DNA of 64,000 nt from an uncultured Lutibacter sp. (lineage in GTDB: Bacteria; Bacteroidota; Bacteroidia; Flavobacteriales; Flavobacteriaceae), in contig NZ_CANLZZ010000004.1 in the NCBI RefSeq assembly GCF_947495725.1, positions 434,001-498,000 of the forward strand, in the 5' to 3' direction. Under the pieces are notes generated by a model, which was given only the letters and a program-made list of their open reading frames with translations, ran no database searches and was not told the origin of the DNA. Shown piece after piece: positions 8,414 to 18,369 of the stretch. A program made the translations under genes and the position numbers. The number at the start of each line of letters is the position of its first letter. The first letter of the stretch is position 1.

Positions 8414-10960
8414 TCAATTAATCTCTACTTTTAATTTATTTGAAGAAATATTATTACTTATAACTTCAATTTCTACTGATCCTTTAGATTTATTTGATTG
8501 AAGAATTAAAATGGCTTTTCCGTTATGCGTTACAATTTTATTAGATTTATGAGGTTGCACATTCATTTCCCAACCATTATCAACTCCTAAATTTTTAACG
8601 TCTCCAGAAATTTTAAATTCAATTTCTTGATCTTTATCAACAACAAGGTTTCCTTCATCATCTAGTAATTTTGCAGTAATAATTGTCACATCGTATCCAT
8701 CTGAATCTAATTCAGTTTGGGTCGCTTCAATCACTATATTTGAAACATTTGAAGTCGTATTTAGTTCATATTCTTCAACTTCTACTCCGTTGTTGTAACC
8801 AACAACTTTTAATTCTCCAGCGGTATATGGAACCAACCATTTAATAATATTATCTGTTTCGCTAAAATCAGCTAATTTTTGTTTTCCTAATGAAGTTCCA
8901 TTTAAAAACAACTCAGCTTCCTCACAATTGGTATAAGTTTGAACAATAATTTTCTCATTGTTATTGTACTTCCATTTTGAATTTGTTTTATACCACTCCC
9001 ATTTTCGTAACATTTTCCACACCGGAGCAGGTGTATATTGCATTTCATACTTCCAACCATCTTTTTCGGAAAAAGAAAACTCTGATTCACTTGCTGGGGT
9101 AGTAACCATATAAACTTTTGGTTCAGTTATCCATAGACATTCAAAAAAATGACCTCTTGGTGTTTTGAAACCTGCATAATCAAAAAATGAAATATTTAAC
9201 CCTTTTCTTGGCCAAGGACCCGCTTCACCTAAATAAGCAAAACCTGTCCAAGTAAAGATTCCTGCAACAAAATCACGCTCATTAATACTTTTCCATTCAT
9301 TATAATCTCCCCAGTTTTCAGAACCTAAAATTTTTAAATCTGGATATTCTTTATGTGCAGCATCATAATCTGCAGCTCGATAATTATAACCAAACACATC
9401 TACAGCCGTTCCATAACCACTTGCCATTCCAATAGAAGGTAATACACTTCCAGCTGTAACCGGACGCGATAAATCAACTTCTTTTACCCAAGTAACTAAT
9501 TGTTTAGCCGTAGTTGCTAATGGATCATTGCCATCTATATTCTTATCAAAAGCCTCTTTTACTAATTTTTCATCATAAATTGGAACATTTACATAACCTT
9601 GCGCGCCTGTTTTTCCATTTACATCATTATATGTTTTTGAGTAGTGAGGAAATGTCCATTCGATCTCATTACCAATACTCCACATAATTACAGAAGGATG
9701 ATTAAAATCTCTTAGAACCAAATCTTTCAAATCTCTTTCTGCCCATTCTTTAAAATATACTGGGTATGATTTTGCAATTCCACCTTTTGCAGCGTTATCT
9801 CCTAAATAGTTTTTACTTTTTTCTTTTGGCACATACCATTCATCAAAAGCTTCTGCCATTACAAGTATTCCTTTTTCATCACAAACTTCCATTAGTTCTG
9901 TAGAATGAGGATTGTGTGACATTCTAACCGCATTTACACCTATAGATTGCAATTTATCTATTCTATATTCCCAAATACCTTTCGGAACAGCTGTTCCAAC
10001 TGCACCTGCATCGTGATGTAAGTTTACTCCTTTTATTTTTAAATTTTCACCGTTTAAAAAGAATCCATTATTTGCATCAAATCTAAACGTTCTAATTCCA
10101 AATTTTTCAGTTGTAGCATCTATCAATTTTTCATTCTGAAATACTTCTACATTTAAAGAATACATATTTGGAGATTGAACTCCCCATAATTTTGGATTGT
10201 TCACTTTAATAGTTGTTATATTTGAAAGCGAATTATTTAACTCTGCAATTGATTCACCAACTTTTAAACCATTATTATCTATAATAGCATATTTTAAAGT
10301 AACATTTTCTAAAGATTCATTTTTGCTATTTTTTAATTTTGAAGTAATTGAAACTTCAGCAAATTCTTTAGAAACTTTTGGCGTAGTAATTTTAACTCCC
10401 CACTGTGCAATATGTAATGGAGATGTTTTTATTAATTGCACTTTTCTGTATATACCAGATCCGGTGTACCACCTAGAATCCGCATAAGCCGTTCTATCAA
10501 CTTTTACAGCTATAACATTGTCTTTACCATCAAAATTTAAATAGTTGGTTAAATTATATGAAAACGAACTATATCCATTTGGTCTTTCACCCAATAAATG
10601 TCCATTAATCCAAACTTTAGAATTGTTATAAACACCATCAAACAAAATACTAAATAATTTGTTTTTATCTTTTGAAGTTAGCTTAAAATTCTTTCTATAC
10701 CAACCTATTCCACCTTGAACAAAACCAGTACTAGCAGCAGTATTTTCTTTGCTATAACCCAGTTCAATACTCCAATCGTGTGGAACATTTAGTTTTTTCC
10801 AATCGGCATCATCAAAATCAATAGTTGACGCTTTATTATTATTAATTAGTTTAAATTTCCAATCGTTATTAAAATCTTCAACTATTCTTGACTTGTTGGC
10901 TTCTTGACTACAAGAAGTTAACACAAGAAAAGTCATTAATACGTAAACAAGGTTTTTCAT
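8414..10960 (-). CDS. GH2 beta-galactosidase-like lipoprotein
   Basis: Exported lipoprotein of 848 residues; signal MKNLVYVLMTFLVLTSC with lipobox Cys. Domains in order: jelly roll (KVWINGHLLGERPNGYSSF), Ig-like, TIM barrel, then Bacteroidota-type extra beta domains (DUF4982-like and an invasin/Ig-like tail). Acid/base Glu in MWSIGNE near residue 427; nucleophile Glu probably in GSENWG near residue 548. NGYSSF and WYTGSGIYR are typical of the beta-galactosidase/beta-glucuronidase branch. Last gene of the run led by P450 and ADH, 32 bases after an esterase gene. It probably removes a beta-galactosyl-type residue, perhaps one carrying or exposed by a methyl group; that is inference. Confidence 0.85.
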   Translation of the reverse strand: MKNLVYVLMTFLVLTSCSQEANKSRIVEDFNNDWKFKLINNNKASTIDFDDADWKKLNVPHDWSIELGYSKENTAASTGFVQGGIGWYRKNFKLTSKDKNKLFSILFDGVYNNSKVWINGHLLGERPNGYSSFSYNLTNYLNFDGKDNVIAVKVDRTAYADSRWYTGSGIYRKVQLIKTSPLHIAQWGVKITTPKVSKEFAEVSITSKLKNSKNESLENVTLKYAIIDNNGLKVGESIAELNNSLSNITTIKVNNPKLWGVQSPNMYSLNVEVFQNEKLIDATTEKFGIRTFRFDANNGFFLNGENLKIKGVNLHHDAGAVGTAVPKGIWEYRIDKLQSIGVNAVRMSHNPHSTELMEVCDEKGILVMAEAFDEWYVPKEKSKNYLGDNAAKGGIAKSYPVYFKEWAERDLKDLVLRDFNHPSVIMWSIGNEIEWTFPHYSKTYNDVNGKTGAQGYVNVPIYDEKLVKEAFDKNIDGNDPLATTAKQLVTWVKEVDLSRPVTAGSVLPSIGMASGYGTAVDVFGYNYRAADYDAAHKEYPDLKILGSENWGDYNEWKSINERDFVAGIFTWTGFAYLGEAGPWPRKGLNISFFDYAGFKTPRGHFFECLWITEPKVYMVTTPASESEFSFSEKDGWKYEMQYTPAPVWKMLRKWEWYKTNSKWKYNNNEKIIVQTYTNCEEAELFLNGTSLGKQKLADFSETDNIIKWLVPYTAGELKVVGYNNGVEVEEYELNTTSNVSNIVIEATQTELDSDGYDVTIITAKLLDDEGNLVVDKDQEIEFKISGDVKNLGVDNGWEMNVQPHKSNKIVTHNGKAILILQSNKSKGSVEIEVISNNISSNKLKVEIN

Positions 10961-10992
10961 TTATTTGGTTTTAAAGAAGGTAGTTATTTATT

Positions 10993-11793
10993 TTACTTAA
11001 TTTTATTAAAAAACAATAAGGTGTCTTTTATATGTTCTGTCCAATAGCTCCATTCATGTTTCCCTTCAAATTCTTCATATTCATGTGGAATTTTTTCAGA
11101 AATTAGTTTTTTATGAAGTACTCTGTTATGCTCAATTAATAAATCATTCTTTCCACAATCAAATCTAAATGGTGGTAAATTGTTTTTATTTTGAAGCATT
11201 AATTCAAAAACATCTTCATTAATAGCATTTTCCTGCTTATAATTAGCTTCATTTTCCTCAACAAATAAGTGCATTTGATTTTTATTTGTTATTGAAGATA
11301 AACCAGAAAAAGCTTTATACTTTTCAGGGTATTTTGCACCTAAACGTAAAGCGCCATAACCTCCCATTGATAAACCAGAAATAAATAAATGAGACTGCTC
11401 ACTAACACAATCTATGTTTTCAATAACTGCTTGGTTTACATCATCTACAATCCAACTTTCAAAATTCTTATTATTGTGCGGTAAATAAGCCGATCCATCT
11501 CCCCATAAACCATCTGATGGCATTGCTAAAACCATTGGTTTTATAAGTCCTTCTTCAATCATTTTCAATGCCGTAAAATGAACACCAGCTTTGTGAGCCC
11601 AAATCCAAGCACTTCCATAAACACCGTGCAACAATGTTACAATTGGTAGGTTTTTTAACTCTTTTCCTGGAGGAACAAATACACATATATCTCCTCTTCC
11701 TTTTAAGTTTGAAGTTTTAATAGTTATAAAACGTAGATTATTACTCTCAAATTCAGGATTTGATATTTCAGTAGTTCTAAATTTAGATTTCAT
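10993..11793 (-). CDS. Esterase of the esterase-D/CE1-like alpha/beta hydrolase group
   Basis: Protein of 266 residues without a clear signal peptide. The nucleophile elbow is GLSMGG (Ser near residue 140); Asp in DCGKNDLL (near 212) and His in GKHEWSYW (near 247) complete a triad. The fold group includes S-formylglutathione hydrolase, acyltransferase-like esterases and sugar acetyl or feruloyl esterases. It is encoded 5 bases from the GH2 at 11799-14288. Two readings are possible: removal of an acyl group from the carbohydrate, or hydrolysis of a formyl-thiol formed downstream of formaldehyde made by the P450. Sequence alone does not decide; the lack of a signal peptide slightly favours cytosolic action. 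Confidence 0.7.
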   Translation of the reverse strand: MKSKFRTTEISNPEFESNNLRFITIKTSNLKGRGDICVFVPPGKELKNLPIVTLLHGVYGSAWIWAHKAGVHFTALKMIEEGLIKPMVLAMPSDGLWGDGSAYLPHNNKNFESWIVDDVNQAVIENIDCVSEQSHLFISGLSMGGYGALRLGAKYPEKYKAFSGLSSITNKNQMHLFVEENEANYKQENAINEDVFELMLQNKNNLPPFRFDCGKNDLLIEHNRVLHKKLISEKIPHEYEEFEGKHEWSYWTEHIKDTLLFFNKIK

Positions 11794-11798
11794 AACTA

Positions 11799-14288
11799 CT
11801 AATTTACAATTAATGAATTATTAGAGCCTTGCAATTTTTCTGAAGTGGCATTAATTTTAACTACTCCTTTTTTATTGGATTTAACAAAAATAACTGCTTG
11901 TCCATTAAATAGTTTTCTAATTGGCTTTGAAAGGTTTTGCATATTTGTTGGGTCTCCATTACCAGATGCTAAAAATTCTGCGGAACCACTAATTTCAATG
12001 TTCATGTTTTTATTGTAGTGCGGACATAAATTACCATCTTTATCAACTACAGAAATCACATAAACACCTACTTCACCATTGTTAATTGAATTTAATTCAG
12101 GTTCAATTTTAATTGAATGTGGATCACCTGCAGTAACTTTTGTAACCTCTCCAACTTTTTTCCCTTTCTTATTGTAAGCAACTATTTTTACTTCACCAGG
12201 TTCGTAAACTACATCTTTCCAAATAATTGCATAAGCATTCATTAAATCCCAATTACCTCCACCAGATGCTGGTTTAGAGAGAGTAGGGCTTTCGTACGAA
12301 TGTTTTTTTAGTGGCTTTTTTGTCTGAATTCCATAACTTTTACCGTTAACAAATAATTCAGCTTTTTCATAAGAAGTATAACAAACTATAGGAAATGATT
12401 TTACATTTAATTTAGGCCAAGTCCAGTGTGGAAAAAAGTGTAATACATCTTTATCTTTTTTCCATTGTGTTTGATACAAGTAAAATTTATCTTTTTCTAA
12501 TCCCACAAAATCAACAGGTGCAAAATAAGAACTTCTTGATTTAGCATCGTGATATGGTGATGGTTCACCTAAATAATCGTAACCAGTCCAAACAAACTCT
12601 CCATAAACAGTAATGTTTTTTTCTAGTGAAGCAAACTCTTTAAATGCAGGATAACCCCAAGGAACATTTGTTGTTTCAAAATTCCCTGGATATCCATCTG
12701 AATAAACTTTAGTATTTAAAGAATTTCCTCTTGGATTATGAATCGTATCAAATACAACAGGAAATTTATAACTGTTTCTAACACTCACAGCTCCACCTGT
12801 TTCACTTGCATAAAATTTTAAGTTTGGATATTCTTTTCTAATTACATTATAAATTCCAGGCTTATAATTAAACCCTGCAACATCTACTGTTTCGGCCAAA
12901 CCATTTTTAAAAGCACCAGCAGGATTGTTAAATCCAGCAGTTGTAGCTCTGGTTGTATCGACACTTTTAACAATATCATTTAAAAAATTACAAATTTTTG
13001 GGTCTCCTTTATACTGCTCCATAATTTCGTTACCAATACTCCACATAATAACACTTGGATGGTTACGATCTCTAATAATCATATCGGTCAAATCTGTTTT
13101 TGCCCACTTATCAAAATGTACAGAATATCCATTCATTACTTTTCCTACTTGCCATTCATCAAAAGCTTCATCAATGGCTAAAAGTCCCATTTCATCACAA
13201 ATATCCAACGCTTCTGGTGCAGGTGGATTATGAGAAAAACGAATTGCATTAACCCCCATTTCTTTCATTTTTTTCATTTGACGTACAAATAACTCTTTAT
13301 GAAATGCTGCTCCAACAGGACCTAAATCGTGATGCATATTTACACCTTTGAATCGAATTTTCTCATTATTTAAATAAAAACCATCTACTTCAAATCTAAT
13401 TGACCTTATTCCAAAAGTTGTTGAATATGAATTTATTTCTTTTCCTTCCTTTAATATTGAAGTTTTTAATGTGTATAATTGAGGTGTTTTTAATCCCCAC
13501 AACATTGGTTTTTTAACTTCAAAATCTTCAGTAATTTTAAGTTCATTATTAATAGTAACTTCTTTAATTTGTTTAGCTACTGAAACACCTTTAGGGTTTA
13601 TAATTTCATTAACTACCGTACATTCTCCTTCACCTAAAACATCTAAATCTAAATGAACTTGAGCTGTTTTTTTGGTAATTTTTGGTGTTGTAATAAAAGT
13701 TCCCCAAGTTTTTACATGCGTGTTATTTGTTTTAATTACAGATACTTTACGATACAAACCTGCACCTGGATACCAGCGCGACTGACTGTTGAAATTTTCT
13801 AATCTTACTGCAATTGTATTTTCACCTGGCTTTAAAAACTTTGTGATATCAAAATAGAAAGAGATATAACCAAATGGTCGTTCTCCAACATAATTTCCAT
13901 TTACATATACCTTTGAATTACTCATTGCTCCATCAAAAAGCAATTGAACTTTTTGCTGTAAATCATTTTCTGAAACAGCATAATTTGTTCTATACCATCC
14001 AACTCCAACAAAAGGTAAAGCGCCAGTTCTTCCTGCTCTATACCTTGGTTTCTTTTCTCCATCTTGAACAACCATTGTTAATTGAACGTCATGAGCAAAA
14101 TTAAAATCTCCTTTCGCTGCCCAATCATGTGGAACTGTTACAGATTCCCAACTAGAATCATCAAAATCTTCTTTAAATGCATTACCATAATCGTAATTAG
14201 AAAATTTCCAATTCTTTAATAAGTCAATTTCTTGAGCAGAAAGACTTATTGTTACAAGTGTTATTAACAAACAAATTAATTGTTTCAT
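11799..14288 (-). CDS. Secreted GH2 beta-galactosidase-like enzyme
   Basis: 829 residues with signal peptide MKQLICLLITLVTISLSAQ. GH2 domains in order: jelly roll (KVYVNGNYVGERPFGYISF), Ig-like, TIM barrel, then C-terminal beta domains. Acid/base Glu in MWSIGNEIME near residue 418, nucleophile Glu in ASETGG near residue 494. The SRWYPGAGLYR motif supports the beta-galactosidase-type branch. It begins 24 bases after the alcohol dehydrogenase gene, so it belongs to the P450 transcript. That tie resembles porphyran loci where demethylation of 6-O-methyl-galactose is coupled to galactosidases; the exact substrate remains inferred. Confidence 0.85.
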   Translation of the reverse strand: MKQLICLLITLVTISLSAQEIDLLKNWKFSNYDYGNAFKEDFDDSSWESVTVPHDWAAKGDFNFAHDVQLTMVVQDGEKKPRYRAGRTGALPFVGVGWYRTNYAVSENDLQQKVQLLFDGAMSNSKVYVNGNYVGERPFGYISFYFDITKFLKPGENTIAVRLENFNSQSRWYPGAGLYRKVSVIKTNNTHVKTWGTFITTPKITKKTAQVHLDLDVLGEGECTVVNEIINPKGVSVAKQIKEVTINNELKITEDFEVKKPMLWGLKTPQLYTLKTSILKEGKEINSYSTTFGIRSIRFEVDGFYLNNEKIRFKGVNMHHDLGPVGAAFHKELFVRQMKKMKEMGVNAIRFSHNPPAPEALDICDEMGLLAIDEAFDEWQVGKVMNGYSVHFDKWAKTDLTDMIIRDRNHPSVIMWSIGNEIMEQYKGDPKICNFLNDIVKSVDTTRATTAGFNNPAGAFKNGLAETVDVAGFNYKPGIYNVIRKEYPNLKFYASETGGAVSVRNSYKFPVVFDTIHNPRGNSLNTKVYSDGYPGNFETTNVPWGYPAFKEFASLEKNITVYGEFVWTGYDYLGEPSPYHDAKSRSSYFAPVDFVGLEKDKFYLYQTQWKKDKDVLHFFPHWTWPKLNVKSFPIVCYTSYEKAELFVNGKSYGIQTKKPLKKHSYESPTLSKPASGGGNWDLMNAYAIIWKDVVYEPGEVKIVAYNKKGKKVGEVTKVTAGDPHSIKIEPELNSINNGEVGVYVISVVDKDGNLCPHYNKNMNIEISGSAEFLASGNGDPTNMQNLSKPIRKLFNGQAVIFVKSNKKGVVKINATSEKLQGSNNSLIVN

Positions 14289-14312
14289 TATAATATTTAT
14301 TGAGATTTTTTT

Positions 14313-15431
14313 TTATTCAAATACAATTACACCTTTGGCATTTTTACCAGAGAGCATATCTTTAAAAGCTTGTTCTAATTCTTCAATTGGATAGGTTCTG
14401 GTAATCATTTCATCTAACATAATTTCTCCTTTTTTGTAATGATTTACAATTTTTGGGAAATCGGTTTGTGGATTGCATTTACCATACAACGGATTGATGT
14501 ATTTTTTATCCCATTCAAACAAAGCCATATCAATTAAAACTTCTTGTTCAATGCCACTTACTTGAACTGCTGTACCAGCATTTCTTACCATTGCTAAAGG
14601 AGCAGCTCCCAATTCAGGAATTGCTGTACATTCAAAGGCATAATCGGCACCTCTTCCATTTGTCATTTCTTTCACTTTTTCGGCAGCTTTCAACAATCCT
14701 TTGTCATTTTTATCGGCTAAAATAGTATGCGTTGCACCAAATTCTACAGCCATATCTAAACGTTGCTGATTAACATCAATTGCTATAATTTTTGAAGCTT
14801 TAGAAACTTTAATTCCTTGAATAACATTTAATCCAACTCCACCTGTTCCTAAAACAACTGCAGATGAATTTTCTTCAACTTGAGCAGTATTTACTGCCGA
14901 CCCAAAACCTGTCATAACTCCACAACTAATAATACTTGCTGAACTATGATTCATATCTTGAATAGGATTTTTAACAACCGCCGATTCCTTAACTAACGTA
15001 TATTCTGAAATAGTTCCAATATTAAACGAACGTTCAATTGCATTACCATTCCAAGTTGTTCCTTCTTTATGAGCGTGACCTGGCGTGTAACCATTTGCTC
15101 CTGCAACTACTGGAGAATTATTTTCACAAATATGCTCGTTTTCGTGTTTGCATTGAAAACATTCACCACAAGGTGTTGCCCAATTTAAAATTACTGCATC
15201 TCCAACTTTTACACTTGTTACATTTTTTCCTATGGCTTCAACAATTCCAGACCCTTCGTGTCCCATAACAATTGGCTTTCCCCAATTTAAAGAATCGTGG
15301 TCTGTATGACATAAACTAGCAGCTTTAATTTTAACTAAAACCTCATCACTTTTAGGATTTTCAACTTTTATATTTTCTATTGAAAAAGAACCATCGCCTT
15401 TTGCAATAGCTGCTTTACATTGTAAACTCAT
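14313..15431 (-). CDS. Zinc-dependent alcohol dehydrogenase of the P450 cluster
   Basis: Medium-chain, zinc-containing dehydrogenase of 372 residues, class-III-like. Catalytic zinc ligands: Cys41 (SLCHTD), His58 (GHEG) and the Cys of SCGVMTGFG; structural zinc ligands Cys88, 91, 94 and 102. The Rossmann motif is GTGGVGLNVIQG. The gene is 5 bases downstream of the ferredoxin reductase gene. ADHs of this kind accompany the P450 system for 6-O-methyl-galactose in flavobacteria, where they were proposed to handle formaldehyde or another product of demethylation; the true substrate there is not certain to me. No separate glutathione-pathway gene is visible except possibly the esterase at 10993. 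Confidence 0.85.
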   Translation of the reverse strand: MSLQCKAAIAKGDGSFSIENIKVENPKSDEVLVKIKAASLCHTDHDSLNWGKPIVMGHEGSGIVEAIGKNVTSVKVGDAVILNWATPCGECFQCKHENEHICENNSPVVAGANGYTPGHAHKEGTTWNGNAIERSFNIGTISEYTLVKESAVVKNPIQDMNHSSASIISCGVMTGFGSAVNTAQVEENSSAVVLGTGGVGLNVIQGIKVSKASKIIAIDVNQQRLDMAVEFGATHTILADKNDKGLLKAAEKVKEMTNGRGADYAFECTAIPELGAAPLAMVRNAGTAVQVSGIEQEVLIDMALFEWDKKYINPLYGKCNPQTDFPKIVNHYKKGEIMLDEMITRTYPIEELEQAFKDMLSGKNAKGVIVFE

Positions 15432-15436
15432 ATTTT

Positions 15437-16693
15437 TTAATCTTTTAAGAAACTTGTTGGCTTAATTGGAATAGAAACATCTTTTAATTTCAACTTATCA
15501 ATTTCTTGTTTTCCTTTTATAAATCGACCACCTAACACATAGGCTTTCCCATTGTTAACTGCATCTACAGCTAATAATTCGTTATCTTTAAAATACCAAA
15601 CAGATTGGCATTTATCATTGTCTAATTCTATACGTTGAATAACTTCATTATAACCTTTTGAAAGTCCAACCATTTGTAATTTCACATCATATTGATCTGA
15701 CCAAAACCAAGGAATAGCGTTATACTCAACTTGATTACCACATATTGCTAAAGCAGCTACTTTTGCTTGATCAACGGCATTTTGAACAGATTCTAAGCGA
15801 ATAAAACGATTGTAATGTGGGTTGAAATGATACGTACAATCTCCAATAGCATAAATATTAGCATCACTTGTTTTAGCTGAAGAATCAACTTTAATTCCGT
15901 TTTCAATCTCAACACCGGCCTTTTCAGCTAAATCAATATTTACTTTAATTCCAACACCAACAACAATTAAATCTGCTTTATATGAAGTATTATCATCGCA
16001 AACAACTTCATTTATTCCTTCGGAAGTTTTTATTGAAACAACATTTTTATTTGGTAACACCTCAACACCATTTTCTTGATGTAGTTTACTAAAAAAAGTT
16101 GACATTTCAGGAGCTGTAACGCGTTCTAAAACACGTTCTTCTCTTTCCAAAACCACAACTTTAGCACCTATTTTTTTTAATGAAGCCGCAGTTTCCAAAC
16201 CTATATATCCACCACCAATAATAACTACTCTTTTTTCTACTGAATTTTTAATAGCTTTTTGAATACTAACCGTGTCAGCAAAAGTTCTCATAGGAAACAA
16301 ATTACTCGCTGTTTTTATTCCATTAATTGGAGGAATAAAAGGTCTTGCTCCTGTTGCTAAAACTAATTTGTCGTACAATTGAATTTCCCCAGAAGATAAG
16401 GTTATTGTTTTTTCTTCATTATTTATTTCTGAAACAGTTTCACCTAACTTTAAAGTTATATTTTCTGATGCGTAATTTTGTTCAGGAAACAATAAATCTA
16501 ATTCTGAATTATTTTCAGCAGATAAATATGCTTTTGATAATGGAGGCCTGTGATAAGGCATTTCCGGATCACTATCATACAAGATTATTTCCCCTTCCCA
16601 ACCTTCTCTTCTTAATGAAAAAGCAACGTTTACACCGGCGTGACTAGCACCAATGACAACGCAAATTTTATTTGAAGTTGTATTTTCTGACAT
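15437..16693 (-). CDS. Ferredoxin reductase (FAD, putidaredoxin-reductase type)
   Basis: 418-residue flavoprotein with two nucleotide-binding motifs: FAD site at the N terminus (VVIGASHAGVNVAF) and NAD(P)H site in the middle (VVIIGGGYIGLETAASL), followed by the ATG-type segment LVLATGARPFIPP and the second FAD motif IYAIGDCT. This matches reductases that pass electrons from NAD(P)H to a [2Fe-2S] ferredoxin serving a class I bacterial P450. It is 6 bases downstream of exactly such a ferredoxin, and the P450 precedes that. No CxxxxC redox disulfide of thioredoxin-reductase kind is seen. Confidence 0.9.
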   Translation of the reverse strand: MSENTTSNKICVVIGASHAGVNVAFSLRREGWEGEIILYDSDPEMPYHRPPLSKAYLSAENNSELDLLFPEQNYASENITLKLGETVSEINNEEKTITLSSGEIQLYDKLVLATGARPFIPPINGIKTASNLFPMRTFADTVSIQKAIKNSVEKRVVIIGGGYIGLETAASLKKIGAKVVVLEREERVLERVTAPEMSTFFSKLHQENGVEVLPNKNVVSIKTSEGINEVVCDDNTSYKADLIVVGVGIKVNIDLAEKAGVEIENGIKVDSSAKTSDANIYAIGDCTYHFNPHYNRFIRLESVQNAVDQAKVAALAICGNQVEYNAIPWFWSDQYDVKLQMVGLSKGYNEVIQRIELDNDKCQSVWYFKDNELLAVDAVNNGKAYVLGGRFIKGKQEIDKLKLKDVSIPIKPTSFLKD

Positions 16694-16699
16694 TATATT

Positions 16700-17008
16700 T
16701 TAGTTCGCAACTTTTAAAACTACACCATCTAGATCTTCAGTAACTTTCATTTGACAAGATAAACGACTGTGGTCACTTACTTTTTCATCAAATTCTAACA
16801 TATCGCTTTCCATCGCATTTGGAGCTCCCGTTTTAGCCCAATCTGAAGGTTCTACATGTACATGACAAGTTGCACATGAACAAACTCCTCCACAGTTACC
16901 ATCAATTCCTTTAATTTTATTTTGCACAGCCAATTCCATTACATTTCCTGAATTTCCTTCTACTGTTATTGATTCGTTATCTCTTGTTATAAATGTTATT
17001 TTTGCCAT
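16700..17008 (-). CDS. [2Fe-2S] ferredoxin (putidaredoxin/adrenodoxin type)
   Basis: Ferredoxin of 102 residues. Cluster ligands are Cys39, Cys45, Cys48 and Cys85 (C-x5-C-x2-C-x36-C), with an additional Cys43 inside the loop. The length and the LSCQM ending fit vertebrate-type/putidaredoxin ferredoxins that reduce P450s. It lies between the P450 and its reductase genes, giving a complete three-part electron chain. A second use, reducing the corrinoid activation system encoded just upstream, is conceivable but only inferred from proximity. Confidence 0.92.
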   Translation of the reverse strand: MAKITFITRDNESITVEGNSGNVMELAVQNKIKGIDGNCGGVCSCATCHVHVEPSDWAKTGAPNAMESDMLEFDEKVSDHSRLSCQMKVTEDLDGVVLKVAN

Positions 17009-17054
17009 TTTAATTTATTTTTATAGTTGTAGTAATAGTTTATTCTTTTTTTAT

Positions 17055-18206
17055 TTAATTAAATTTCACATTAATACTGTCAAAACCAACTTTACGTTTA
17101 AATTCTCCCAAAGTTTCGATATTTTCCTTTGCATCAATAATCTCAATTGATTTCACTTTCTCTATTAAGGTATTAATTAATACTTTTAATATTTGACGAG
17201 CATGAGTTGCACCTAAACAGTTATGCGTTCCAAAACCAAATGCAACATGTGGATTCATTTTCCTATCTAAAACCACCTCATTTGGGTTTTCGAAAACAGT
17301 AGCATCTCTATTTGCAGAAGCCCAATTTAAAGAAATTCTAGAATCAGCTTTTATTGCGTGTTCGCAAACCTGTGTATCTTCTGTAGCAACACGCCCCATT
17401 TGCGTTAATGGTGAAAAATATCTAATTAATTCTTCTATTGCAAAATTGATTAATTCGGGTTCATTTTTTAATCTTTCTAATGATTTTGGGTGCTCAGCAA
17501 AATACGCAATAGAGTTTGTTACTGCGTTTATTACCGTGTCTCTTCCACCTGCAAAAGTTAACATCAATACTCCTTTTATTTCTTCCTTTGTTAATTTTTT
17601 ACCATTAACGTCTGATGCTAACAATACAGAATAGAAATCTTGGCCTGGATTTTTTTCGCTTTCAGCAATTTTGTTATCTATATAATCATATAATATATTT
17701 GCTTTATCGGCATCTAATGCTGAATCTTTACTTCTAAATACATGAGTTCCCCAAGAAATCCAAGTTTCTGATTCCTCGAACGGAACATTAAATAACAATG
17801 TAAGTGCCCTAGACTGTAAAACCAATGAAAACTCTTCAATCGCTTCTACTGAACTCTTAGCTAAAGCTTCATCCACAACTCCATCAATAATACATTTTAA
17901 ACCTGCCTCATAATTTGCTTCTAACGGACGTTTAAACCATTTTTCAACAACTGCTCTATAATCACCATGCATTGGTGGGTCTAATTCAAAAGGAATTTGA
18001 CGAATATCTCTAATATTAACTTCTGAAGGAATTACAATACGTCCTGGTTCAGCTCCCGATTGAAAGGTTTTCCAATTATGTGCACACCTACGAACATCTT
18101 TATGACGCAATGCCATAACAACAGGATCATTTTGATCGTCCATTTCACCAAAACCTTTTTCTAGTCTTGCTTTTTCAAACGGATCTGAAATTTCACTTTT
18201 CTTCAT
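17055..18206 (-). CDS. Cytochrome P450, likely O-demethylase of methylated sugar (CYP236A-like)
   Basis: 383-residue soluble P450. Haem motif FGFGTHNCLG at 323-332 with ligand Cys330; I-helix AGGRDT at 219-224 carrying the acid-alcohol pair; ExxR as EELIR at 258-262. Together with the adjacent ferredoxin, reductase and zinc ADH it forms the gene set that, in porphyran-degrading Zobellia and Formosa, oxidatively demethylates 6-O-methyl-D-galactose to galactose and formaldehyde. The sequence looks close to that group from memory (segments around QSGAEPGRIVIPSEVNIRD), but I cannot align it. It has its own 163-bp upstream promoter region. Another methylated sugar as substrate is possible. Confidence 0.85.
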   Translation of the reverse strand: MKKSEISDPFEKARLEKGFGEMDDQNDPVVMALRHKDVRRCAHNWKTFQSGAEPGRIVIPSEVNIRDIRQIPFELDPPMHGDYRAVVEKWFKRPLEANYEAGLKCIIDGVVDEALAKSSVEAIEEFSLVLQSRALTLLFNVPFEESETWISWGTHVFRSKDSALDADKANILYDYIDNKIAESEKNPGQDFYSVLLASDVNGKKLTKEEIKGVLMLTFAGGRDTVINAVTNSIAYFAEHPKSLERLKNEPELINFAIEELIRYFSPLTQMGRVATEDTQVCEHAIKADSRISLNWASANRDATVFENPNEVVLDRKMNPHVAFGFGTHNCLGATHARQILKVLINTLIEKVKSIEIIDAKENIETLGEFKRKVGFDSINVKFN

Positions 18207-18299
18207 ACTATTTCTTCTTTATTTGGTATACTAAATTTATCTTTTCAAAAATGAAGATTCTAAGTATAAAAATGATAAACTTTATTAGCTATAAAAGTG

Positions 18300-18349
18300 C
18301 CTATTTTGACTGAATTACCAAAATAACGATGATTTTAAGTCAAAATAGG
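18300..18349. promoter_or_regulatory. Inverted-repeat operator candidate in the P450 promoter
   Basis: CCTATTTTGACT at 18300-18311 is repeated in perfect inverted form at 18338-18349, with 26 bases between. It lies 94-143 bases upstream of the P450 start, in the 163-bp gap after the MetH-activation-domain gene. The 3' copy read on the minus strand (AATACCTATTTTGACTT) resembles AATACCTTATTTTGATAT at 23203-23220 in the promoter between the methyltransferase operon and its AraC-type regulator. Common control by that regulator is inferred. Confidence 0.5.
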
Positions 18350-18369
18350 TATTAAAGACTAATTCGTCT

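Noticed and set aside
8902-9090. Antisense and other-frame small ORFs inside large genes (for example 8902-9090, 3791-4237, 53023-53277)
   Set aside because: All lie inside well-supported genes in another frame and show no recognisable domain.
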